From: Planctomycetota bacterium
GTDB taxonomy: Bacteria; Planctomycetota; J058
DNA length: 43,547 nucleotides
Direction of reading: 5' to 3'
NCBI GenBank assembly: GCA_003695705.1
Contig: RFHU01000317.1
Location: forward strand, 1 to 43,547
The notes beneath the pieces were generated by a model, which was not told where the DNA came from, searched no databases, and saw nothing but the letters and a program-made list of their open reading frames with translations. This document shows, in pieces, positions 35,417 to 43,547 of the stretch. Numbering within the stretch: the stretch's first letter is position 1; each line of letters starts with the position of its first letter. Made by a program: the position numbers and the translations under genes.

Positions 35417-35445
35417 AGCATAGCTTCGTCCCTCGGGGCACGCAA
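35417..35445 (-). promoter_or_regulatory. Sigma-70-type promoter of the pseudopilin operon
   Basis: On the minus strand TTGCGT (35440-35445) and TATGCT (35417-35422) are separated by exactly 17 bp. Predicted start near 35410, leader about 117 nt. The -35 hexamer, spacing and leader length match the pilM promoter at 4884-4912. Confidence 0.62.
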
Positions 35446-35497
35446 CGTCGCCCAGAGTGCCTTTCCCCTTTTGCCCCAGTAGCTTAGGTCTTCTCCC

Positions 35498-37318
<1,821 letters not shown>

Positions 37319-37395
37319 AGGCCGGCCCCGCCGCGGTTCCCCGCGGCCTTGCCCGCGCGCCCCTCCCGCCGCGAGCGCGCGCCGACCCGCTCGGT

Positions 37396-37401
37396 TATCC
37401 T
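37396..37401 (+). promoter_or_regulatory. -10-like TATCCT upstream of the MshEN kinase
   Basis: TATCCT lies 42 nt before the ATG at 37444. The same hexamer lies upstream of the other kinase gene (minus strand, 15998-16003, 20 nt before its start). No good -35 is found at either site, so the promoter call is weak. Confidence 0.3.
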
Positions 37402-37443
37402 GGCGTGCGGGACGATCGCGGAAAGAGGCGGTGGTTCGGCCCC

Positions 37444-39225
37444 ATGGTCGACGCAGGCGGCAGGAAGACGCACGGCGAGCGGAGCTCGACAGGGGAACTG
37501 ACACCGCCCCAGCCGCGCCCGGGGTTGGCCAAGACCGGCTCCTTCGGCCGCATTCTCCTCGACCGCGGGCTCATCACCCCCGAGCAGCTCGAGCGTGCCC
37601 TCGAGGTGCAGCGCACCCGCGCGCGCAAGGGCGACTTCGCTCGCCTGGGCCACATCCTGGTCGAACTCGGGCTCCTGACCAACGACCAGGTCCAGACCGC
37701 CCTGCAGGCGCAGAAGATCACCATCCTCATCTGCTCCGCCTGCGGCTCGCAATACAACATCCGCGGCTTCGCCCCGGGCTCGGGAAAGACCTACGAGTGC
37801 CCCAAGTGCCACGCCGAGCTGGTAACGGCGGACAAGCTCGAGGACGTCACGGTCCAGGACCATCTCGAGGTCCGCGCCGATCCGACCCTCGACCTCGAGG
37901 GCGAAGACACCGTCAAGCTCGCGCGACCCGAGGATTCCAACACCGCCAAGATCCGCCAGCTCCGCCGCCTGGGCAAGTACGAGATCCTCGGCGAGATCGC
38001 GCGCGGGGGAATGGGGATCATCTACAAGGCGCGCCAGCTCGACCTCGACCGCATCGTCGCGCTCAAGACCCTCCGCCAGGACGAGCTCGACAAACCGGAC
38101 GCCGCCGACAGGTTCCACGACGAGGCACGTGCGGTGGCCAGCCTGCGGCACCCCAACATCGTGGCCGTCCACGAAGTGGGACAGCACGACGGAATCCTCT
38201 ACTTCACCATGGAGTTCATCGAGGGCCTGCCCCTCGACAAGCAACTGCATCGCGAGGGGCTTCGTCCGCGGCAAGCCGTCGAGGTGGTCCTCGCCATCGC
38301 GCAAGCGCTCGAGTACGCGCATCGCCAGGGGGTCGTCCACCGGGACCTCAAGCCGGCGAACATCATCGTCGACCTCGAAGGCGTTCCCTTCCTCGTGGAC
38401 TTCGGCATCGCCCGCCGCCTCGACGTGGGACCCCGCCTCGAATACGACGAAGAGGAGGACTTGCTGGGAAGCATCCCCTACATGGCGCCCGAGTACGTCG
38501 AGGGCAAGGCCTACGACGAACTTTGCGATCTCTACAGCCTGGGGGTGCTCCTCTACGAGGCCCTGGCCGGCTCGAACAAGCTCCCCTACTACGACGACGA
38601 CACGCGCCGCTTCTTGGAGAAGATCGTCCTCGAGCCCCCGGCCCCGATCACGACCCACTGCCCCGACCTCGACCCGGGCTTGGTGGGCATCGTGCACCGC
38701 ATGATCGCGCGGCGCGCCGAGCGCTACCAAAGCATGGCGGCCTGCGTGCGCGACATGCAACGCTGGCTCGTTACCCAGGACGAGGCCCCAACGGGGGCGG
38801 GGGCGCCTCCCCCGCAACCCAGCCCGCTCCTCGCCCCCCCGCCGCGCAGGGGGCGCGGGCTGACCGCGACCTTGGCCGTGGCGACCCTGCTCCTCGGACC
38901 CGCCGCCCTCTGGCAGACCCACCGCGTATCGACCCTCCGCAGTCGCCTCGACGACCAGCGCACCCGCATGGTGCAACTCAGCCAACGGCGTGCGGAGGAA
39001 CTCGCCCTTGCCCACCTGCAGCACGCGCGGCGCTTGGTCGAACTCGGCCGGAGCGCCGAGGCCCAGGAGGCCTGCACGCTCGCCATCAACCAAGTCCGCG
39101 ACGACGCGCCCCCCTCGCTGGCCGCGCTCTACCGCCTGCGGGGGAGCATCCGCCGCTCGCTGGGCGACGAACGCGGCGAGCGCGACCTGCGCCGCGCCGC
39201 GCAGCTCGACGGCTCCCCCCAGTAA
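37444..39225 (+). CDS. Ser/Thr protein kinase with N-terminal MshEN domain and zinc ribbon
   Basis: A 593-aa multidomain kinase. Residues 34-90 hold two tandem MshEN motifs (FGRILLDRGLITPEQLERAL and RLGHILVELGLLTNDQVQTA). This domain binds c-di-GMP in some type II secretion/type IV pilus ATPases and other proteins. A zinc ribbon follows (Cys97-x2-Cys100 and Cys119-x2-Cys122). The kinase domain (about 179-455) has GEIARGGMGIIYKA, Lys208 in VALKTL, VVHRDLKPANIIV (297-309), LVDFGIAR and GSIPYMAPEYVEG. One transmembrane helix near 475-495, a coiled coil and one or two TPRs close the protein. The kinase side is cytoplasmic, and so is the sensor domain. The N-terminal pairing with MshEN suggests cyclic-nucleotide-gated phosphorylation; this is not shown. 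Confidence 0.9.
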   Translation: MVDAGGRKTHGERSSTGELTPPQPRPGLAKTGSFGRILLDRGLITPEQLERALEVQRTRARKGDFARLGHILVELGLLTNDQVQTALQAQKITILICSACGSQYNIRGFAPGSGKTYECPKCHAELVTADKLEDVTVQDHLEVRADPTLDLEGEDTVKLARPEDSNTAKIRQLRRLGKYEILGEIARGGMGIIYKARQLDLDRIVALKTLRQDELDKPDAADRFHDEARAVASLRHPNIVAVHEVGQHDGILYFTMEFIEGLPLDKQLHREGLRPRQAVEVVLAIAQALEYAHRQGVVHRDLKPANIIVDLEGVPFLVDFGIARRLDVGPRLEYDEEEDLLGSIPYMAPEYVEGKAYDELCDLYSLGVLLYEALAGSNKLPYYDDDTRRFLEKIVLEPPAPITTHCPDLDPGLVGIVHRMIARRAERYQSMAACVRDMQRWLVTQDEAPTGAGAPPPQPSPLLAPPPRRGRGLTATLAVATLLLGPAALWQTHRVSTLRSRLDDQRTRMVQLSQRRAEELALAHLQHARRLVELGRSAEAQEACTLAINQVRDDAPPSLAALYRLRGSIRRSLGDERGERDLRRAAQLDGSPQ

Positions 39226-39315
39226 GCCCCGCCCGACGACCGCGCCCCGCGGGCACGGCCAGGACGAGCCCGGCAGCGTGGGCGCGGGCGCCCGGCGGTG
39301 GTTCGGGCCGGCCGG

Positions 39316-39330
39316 GCCCGCTCGGCGGGC
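39316..39330. terminator. Hairpin between convergent kinase and helicase genes
   Basis: GCCCGC (39316-39321) and GCGGGC (39325-39330) pair across a TCG loop, 7 nt after the helicase stop on the minus strand and about 90 nt after the kinase stop. No U-run. It may end both transcripts. Confidence 0.4.
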
Positions 39331-39337
39331 TGGGCGG

Positions 39338-41845
39338 TCAGTCCACGGCGCGGCGGACGCAGTCCACGAGTTCGTCCAGGGGGGCGACTTCCACGCGCAC
39401 CTCCGGCAGGCTGTCGAAGAAGGCGCGTCCGTAGCGGCGGACGAGCAGGCGCCGGTCGAGCACGACCACCGCGCCGCGGTCGTTCGCGGTGCGCACCAGG
39501 CGGCCGAAGCCCTGCGTCAGCTTGAGGACCGCCGCCGGAAGCTGCAGCTCGTAGAAGGGATTCCCCCCGGCGCGGGCCACGGCCTCCGCGCGTGCCTGCT
39601 GCAGCGGCTCGCTCGGCACGGCGAAGGGCAGCCGAGCGATGACGACCAGGACCAGGTCCTCTCCCGGGACGTCGACGCCCTCCCAGAAGGAATCGGTGCC
39701 GAAGAGCACGGCTCCGGGCAGGCTGCGGAAGCGCTCCAGGAGGGCCTCTCGGCTGGCCTCGCCCTGGCGCAGGGACACCAGCCCCGCAGCCCCCAGATCC
39801 GCGGCCAGGGCGTCGTGGGCGCGGCGCAGCGCGCCGTAGGAGGTGAACAGCACGAAGGCGCGCCCTCGGGTGGCCAGGACGAGCTGCCGGACGGCAGCGC
39901 AGAGTCGCTCTTCGTAGTTCCGTTCGTCGGGGAGGGGCATGTCCTCGGGGACTCCGAGGAGCGCCTGGCGGGCGTAGTCGAAGGGCGAGGGGATGCGGTC
40001 GGTGCGCACGCGCTCGCATCCTTCGAGGCCCAGGCGCCGGAGAAGGTAGTCGAAGCGCCCGCCCACGGTGAGGGTGGCCGAGGAGAGGACCGCCGTCCGC
40101 GCCCTGTCCCAGAGCGCGGCGCGCAGCAGAGGGCCAACGTCGAGGGGCGCCGCGCGCACGACGAGGCGAGGCCGACCCCGCCGTCGGCGGCGGACCTCGA
40201 CCCAGCGAACCTCCTCGAGGGGGTCGTACGGTGCGAGCAGCTGCTCGAGGGCGCTCGCCCCTCGAGCCAGCCGGCGCGAAACGGCGCGGGCCTGCAGCAC
40301 GAGGGCGCGGAGGCGCTCGCCTCCTGCATTCCCCAGCGCGCCGTCGAGCTCCTCGCTCAGACGGGCCAGGCGGGCCGCGAGGATCGCGATGGCCTCCTGC
40401 GCGTCGCCGAGGGGTGCGAGGACGCTCAGCCCGTCGGGCGCGAGGCGTAGGCGCGCCTCCTCCGCCCGGGCATCGGCGGGGGGCAGGATGGCACGAACGG
40501 CGTCGGTGGCCTCGGCGAAGGACCGGCGCAGGTCCGCCGCGGCGCGGTCGCGCAGGGAGAGCACGGCCTCGGTGGCCCGGGTCAGGCGCTCGCAGCCCTC
40601 CGTCGCGCTGAGTTCGCGGAGGAGCGCCGGGAGGAGCCCGCGCAAGGCGCTGCCCTTCCGCCGCAGGCGCCCGAGGGCGAGGGCGAGCCCCCGCTCGCCG
40701 ACCTGAAGCCCGAAGTAGTCTCCGGCGATGGCCTCGAGGTGATGGGCTTCGTCGAGGACGACCCGCGCGAAGGGGGGGAGCGCGGCGGCGCGTTCCCAGC
40801 CCGTCTCCCGCTTGATGGCCAGGTCGGCGAAGAGGAGGTGGTGGTTGACAACGAGGACGTGGGCTCGTGCGGCGCGCCGCCGGGCGTCGTAGTAGCGGCA
40901 TTCGCCGAAGCGAGGGCAGCTTGCGCCCAGGCAGTTGTCGGCCTGAGAAGCGACGTGCTCCCAGGCTTCGGCCGAGGGCGGGGGGTCGAGCTCGGCCCGG
41001 TCCCCCTGCGCGGTGGTCTTGGCCCACTCGACCAAGCGGAGGACCTCCCGGCGTTCCCCCTCCGAAGCGAAGGCGATCGGGTCCATGGCTGCGGCCTCGG
41101 CCGCGCGACGCAGGGAGACGTAGTTGCCGCGACCCTTCACCACCGCCACCCGCAAGGAGGCGTCGTCGAGGGCGCGCAGGAGGGTGGGGACGTCCTTGCC
41201 CACGACCTGCGACTGCAGGTTGAGGGTGGCCGTGGAGACGACGACTTTCTCCCGCTGGGCGACGGCGTGCAACGCGGAGGGCACTAGGTAGGCGAAGGTC
41301 TTGCCGGTCCCCGTTCCCGACTCGAGGGCAGCGATGCCTTCCTCGACGAGGGCGGCGGCCACCTGGTGCGCCATGCGCACCTGACCTGGCCGCGGCTCGT
41401 AGCCCTCGCCGAGCACGCGCGCGAGGGGCCCCTCGGCGGCGAAGAAGGCATCCACGACCTCCGGAGAGAGGGGGGGAGCGCGGCGTGGATCGTGGGGCGG
41501 GACGACCACGTAGACCCGCTCGAGGTCGTTGCTGACGATGTAGAAGCCCTCGCAACCGCGTTCCGCCATCGCCGCCGCGACGGCCAGGTCGGCGTCGCTG
41601 GGCAGCAGCAGCCCCGAAGGGTGGTTGTGAACGGCCACATCCCAGCCCTCGCAGCGCCGGACCAGCGCCGGAACAGCGCCCTCGTGGCCGCGCGCGGCCA
41701 CGACCGCCTCCACCAGGACCCCTGCGGCGTCGACGCGGCCGAAGAAGGACACCTCGGCGCCCCCTGCCGCCTCGATCTCCGCGCGCATCAGCGCGCGGGC
41801 TTCGGGCGCGATGCGGTCGGCTGCTCCGGTCGCCTGGGTCGACAC
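39338..41845 (-). CDS. DinG/XPD-type ATP-dependent helicase fused to an N-terminal JAMM (JAB/MPN) domain
   Basis: The 835-aa protein has two parts. Residues about 12-120 form a JAB/MPN-like domain with the full JAMM set: Glu31 (AEVSFFGRVD), His73 and His75 in VHNHPSGLLLPSDAD, Ser83 and Asp86 (H-x-H-x7-S-x2-D). The remainder is a DinG-type SF2 helicase: ESGTGTGKTFAYL (175-187), VLDEAHHL (363-370), TAVLSSATLT, FGTDSFWEGVDVPG and LTQGFGRLVRTANDRG. Three iron-sulfur ligand cysteines (305, 310, 316; C-x4-C-x5-C) are present, but the first is Ser244 (KGRGNYVSLRR). The GTG at 41845 keeps the conserved helix before Glu31; an ATG at 41788 is an alternative overlapping the upstream stop as TGATG. Likely DNA repair or structure resolution. 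Confidence 0.88.
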   Translation of the reverse strand: MSTQATGAADRIAPEARALMRAEIEAAGGAEVSFFGRVDAAGVLVEAVVAARGHEGAVPALVRRCEGWDVAVHNHPSGLLLPSDADLAVAAAMAERGCEGFYIVSNDLERVYVVVPPHDPRRAPPLSPEVVDAFFAAEGPLARVLGEGYEPRPGQVRMAHQVAAALVEEGIAALESGTGTGKTFAYLVPSALHAVAQREKVVVSTATLNLQSQVVGKDVPTLLRALDDASLRVAVVKGRGNYVSLRRAAEAAAMDPIAFASEGERREVLRLVEWAKTTAQGDRAELDPPPSAEAWEHVASQADNCLGASCPRFGECRYYDARRRAARAHVLVVNHHLLFADLAIKRETGWERAAALPPFARVVLDEAHHLEAIAGDYFGLQVGERGLALALGRLRRKGSALRGLLPALLRELSATEGCERLTRATEAVLSLRDRAAADLRRSFAEATDAVRAILPPADARAEEARLRLAPDGLSVLAPLGDAQEAIAILAARLARLSEELDGALGNAGGERLRALVLQARAVSRRLARGASALEQLLAPYDPLEEVRWVEVRRRRRGRPRLVVRAAPLDVGPLLRAALWDRARTAVLSSATLTVGGRFDYLLRRLGLEGCERVRTDRIPSPFDYARQALLGVPEDMPLPDERNYEERLCAAVRQLVLATRGRAFVLFTSYGALRRAHDALAADLGAAGLVSLRQGEASREALLERFRSLPGAVLFGTDSFWEGVDVPGEDLVLVVIARLPFAVPSEPLQQARAEAVARAGGNPFYELQLPAAVLKLTQGFGRLVRTANDRGAVVVLDRRLLVRRYGRAFFDSLPEVRVEVAPLDELVDCVRRAVD

Positions 41846-42312
41846 CCCCCGAGCCTACCCCGCTTCGCCCACGCCTCGTGGCCCGCCTCGCCGCCGGAGC
41901 GGTGGCGGGAGGCGCCCGGGCCTTCCGCCGGCCAGGGCGCCGCGCGCCGACGCACGGCGAAGGCACCCAGCCAGAGGAGGAACGCGATGCTGGAGGCCGC
42001 CGCGGACCACGGGGGGGTCCACAAGAAGGGCAGGGAAGGCCCCTCGCGCAGGGTCCGAAAGCACACCCCGCATACCAGAGCCGCGGGGACGCTGGCCAGC
42101 CAGAGGGCGCGGACGGCGTCGCCAAAGGGGAAGCGGGCCCGGGGCGCACGCAGGGTGCCTTCGAGGGTCACGAGCCAGAGGAGCGGCCAGCATCCCAGCG
42201 CCGTCGCCAGCAGCGCCGCGACGAGGAGGACGGCGAGCGCGCCAGCGCCGCTCAGGGATGCCTCCGGGCCCCGGTCTTCGCCGCAGAGGCCCTCCTCCGG
42301 TGCGTTGCCCAA
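41788..42312 (-). CDS. Small three-helix membrane protein of unknown function
   Basis: This reading frame encodes about 174 residues with three clear hydrophobic segments: GALAVLLVAALLATALGCW, then ALWLASVPAALVCGVCF and AAASSIAFLLWLGAFAV. These are separated by short basic or Arg-Pro loops and followed by a polar tail. Such a pattern is not expected by chance in an antisense or intergenic frame of this composition. The start is uncertain; TTG at 42312 with GGAGAAG 4 nt upstream gives a sensible 20-residue cytoplasmic start, and a GTG at 42384 is possible. The stop overlaps the helicase region (TGATG with an internal Met of that gene). No family is recognised. Confidence 0.55.
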   Translation of the reverse strand: MGNAPEEGLCGEDRGPEASLSGAGALAVLLVAALLATALGCWPLLWLVTLEGTLRAPRARFPFGDAVRALWLASVPAALVCGVCFRTLREGPSLPFLWTPPWSAAASSIAFLLWLGAFAVRRRAAPWPAEGPGASRHRSGGEAGHEAWAKRGRLGGCRPRRPEQPTASRPKPAR

Positions 42313-42446
42313 CGGACTTCTCCGCGGGGCGCGCGGAGGCGCTCCCCGCAGTGGATCGTTCCCAGGCGCCTCGGAGGCCTGCACCCTGCCGAGGAGCCGG
42401 GAGGCAGGACCGACCCCAGGCCGGACCGCGGTGCCCCCTCGGGCCG

Positions 42447-42482
42447 GGGCGCTCCGACCGCGAGCGGCTCGGCGGAGCGCCC
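42447..42482 (-). terminator. Hairpin terminator of the discoidin-like gene
   Basis: GGGCGCTCCG (42447-42456) and CGGAGCGCCC (42473-42482) form a perfect 10-bp stem two nucleotides after the stop codon at 42485. The 16-nt loop is itself GC-rich and self-complementary. No U-run follows. It is one of the longest perfect stems among the gene-end hairpins I found. Confidence 0.5.
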
Positions 42483-42484
42483 GC

Positions 42485-43547
42485 TCACTCGGCCACCGAG
42501 AACTCGACTTGCCCGGCCGCGCTGCGCTCGGCCACCCGGTCGCGGGCCAGCAGGCGGACCGCGTAGCGACCGGGGGGGAAGCCGGAGGGAAGGTCCAAGT
42601 AGAGCGCCACGTAGGGCCGCCGCGGAGGCCGCGGCGGACGGGCGGCGTGGTTGACGACCCGCTCGCGGCGGAGGAGCGGTCGCCCTGCGGCGTCGACGAG
42701 CTGCAGATCGACCTCGAGGTGGGTGGTCCCCTCGCCGCTGGCTGCGAGCCCCACGGGCCGCGCGTTGATCCACACCCGCTCCCCCGGGCGGAACGGGGCG
42801 TCGGTGGCCGGTCCGTTCTTGCTGCGCGAAGCACGGAGGCCCTCCAGGCGCAGGGCCGCGCCCGCTGTGTCCTGGAGTTCTTCGCCGTGGACGCGGAACT
42901 CCATCAACTCGGTCAGTTCCGGATGCCCGTGGTTCGAGCGCAGGCGCAGTTCGAGGGCGCGGACCCGAGCAGGCCGAGGAAGCGGGAAGCGCTGCCCGTT
43001 GCGCCCGGCCCCGAGGCGTCCTTCGAGGAGGAGTTCGAAGGGGCCGTCGGGCCCCGCGGTCGAGCCGTAGAGCGCGAAGTCTCGCGCCGCAATGCCCTCG
43101 AAGCCTCGGGCCTCGGGGCAGGCGTCGTCGAAGGAGACCGCCACCACACGCGCTGGGCGGCGCAGGCCGAACACGAAGCGATGCGGAGCCTTCGCCTCGG
43201 GGCTGCTGCACCAGCCGCGCCCGGACCGACCGTCGACGAGATGGGCTGCCGCCCACAGGTCGCCGTCGTACTCGCTGTCGAAGCGGAGCAGGGCGAGGGG
43301 CAGGGACCCGGCCTCCGCGGTCGCGGGCGGGGCAACGCCGGTCCGAGGCCCTTCGCCCGCGGAACGCGCCTCGGAGGCGGCGGAAGCCCCGGCGGGGGCG
43401 ACTCCAGGCCCCGCCGGGGACGGCGCCCTGGGCTCCGCCTCCGCTCCGCCCGGCGTCCTCCGCGCGGCGGCTTCGCCTTCGCGGGCCGGAGCGGCTTCGC
43501 CTTCGCGGGCCGGAGCGGCTTCGCCTTCGCGGGCCGGAGCGGCTTCG
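42485..43547 (-). CDS. Discoidin-like (F5/8 type C-like) protein with octapeptide repeat, 5' end cut by window edge
   Basis: The frame is open to the right edge, so the start and N-terminus are missing. Reading into the window, three full copies of EAAPAREG are followed by an Ala/Pro/Gly/Glu-rich linker and then a globular region. That region begins LPLALLRFDSEYDGDLWAAA and has GRGWCSSPE, FGLRRPARVVAVSFDD, LELRLRSNHGHPELTELMEF and FRVHGEELQ, the pattern of a galactose-binding/discoidin-like jelly roll. A C-terminal beta domain ends with FPPGRYAVRLLARDRVAE, like an Ig-like or CARDB fold. It is probably extracytoplasmic or surface-bound; the missing start should hold the signal peptide or a membrane anchor. 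The shorter version from GTG 43174 would break the jelly roll. Confidence 0.75.
   Translation of the reverse strand, partial: EAAPAREGEAAPAREGEAAPAREGEAAARRTPGGAEAEPRAPSPAGPGVAPAGASAASEARSAGEGPRTGVAPPATAEAGSLPLALLRFDSEYDGDLWAAAHLVDGRSGRGWCSSPEAKAPHRFVFGLRRPARVVAVSFDDACPEARGFEGIAARDFALYGSTAGPDGPFELLLEGRLGAGRNGQRFPLPRPARVRALELRLRSNHGHPELTELMEFRVHGEELQDTAGAALRLEGLRASRSKNGPATDAPFRPGERVWINARPVGLAASGEGTTHLEVDLQLVDAAGRPLLRRERVVNHAARPPRPPRRPYVALYLDLPSGFPPGRYAVRLLARDRVAERSAAGQVEFSVAE
43471..43547 (-). repeat. 24-bp tandem repeat encoding the octapeptide EAAPAREG
   Basis: The plus-strand unit CTTCGCCTTCGCGGGCCGGAGCGG starts at 43471, 43495 and 43519 and begins a fourth copy at 43543 cut by the window edge. 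Visible copies are identical. It encodes EAAPAREG on the minus strand, a flexible Ala/Pro/Glu linker. Identical copies point to recent expansion or length variation. Confidence 0.9.

Noticed and set aside
43471..43547. Short regular repeats that could be read as a CRISPR array
   Set aside because: Units are contiguous with no spacers and lie in a coding frame, so they are a coding tandem repeat.

Overview
The window is GC-rich, densely coded chromosomal DNA with no rRNA, tRNA, IS element or CRISPR array that I can see. The gene content suggests a Gram-negative, possibly deep-branching Planctomycetota or a similar lineage. It includes type IV pilus PilM-Q, giant minor pseudopilins, several transmembrane Ser/Thr kinases, a RavA-type MoxR ATPase, an FHA-M64 peptidase and a 2-oxoacid:ferredoxin oxidoreductase. 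The lineage is inferred from content only. Many genes start with GTG and overlap their neighbours by 4 nt.

Left part (1-7.1 kb, minus strand): the pilus alignment operon pilM-pilN-pilO-pilP(TPR fusion)-pilQ is led by a good promoter at 4884-4912. It is preceded by ptsI (PTS enzyme I) and a 517-bp gene-free gap. Next come a membrane-anchored FHA/M64 metallopeptidase (7186-10536, minus), a divergent korAB pair (10737-13588, plus) and a TPR Ser/Thr kinase (13752-15977, minus).

Middle (16.1-25.0 kb): this is the most unusual block. moxR and a 547-aa protein with a possible degenerate vWA-like C-terminus run rightwards. They converge on a leftward, translationally coupled four-gene operon: unknown 355-aa protein, Ycf46-type AAA ATPase, SNF2/RapA-like helicase with a zinc ribbon, and a protein with about 33 cysteines in its last third. 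Two AAA machines plus a SWI2/SNF2 motor and unknown partners resemble, without matching, the MoxR-vWA 'ternary' conflict systems. I regard it as the best candidate for an undescribed system.

Right-middle (25.2-35.3 kb, minus): a secretion/pseudopilin operon has a promoter whose -35 hexamer and spacing match those of the pilM promoter. It encodes a 1639-aa GspK/PilX-like pseudopilin, a secreted helical protein, a beta-propeller-like protein whose signal peptide is cut off by an in-frame TGA, and a PilW/PilV-like prepilin. A probably leaderless secreted zinc metalloprotease gene follows.

Right end (35.5-43.5 kb): typA and a kinase carrying an MshEN domain (potential c-di-GMP sensor) run rightwards. 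They converge on a leftward cluster: a DinG-type helicase fused to a JAMM domain, a small three-helix membrane protein that is easy to miss, and a discoidin-like protein with an octapeptide repeat that runs off the window edge.
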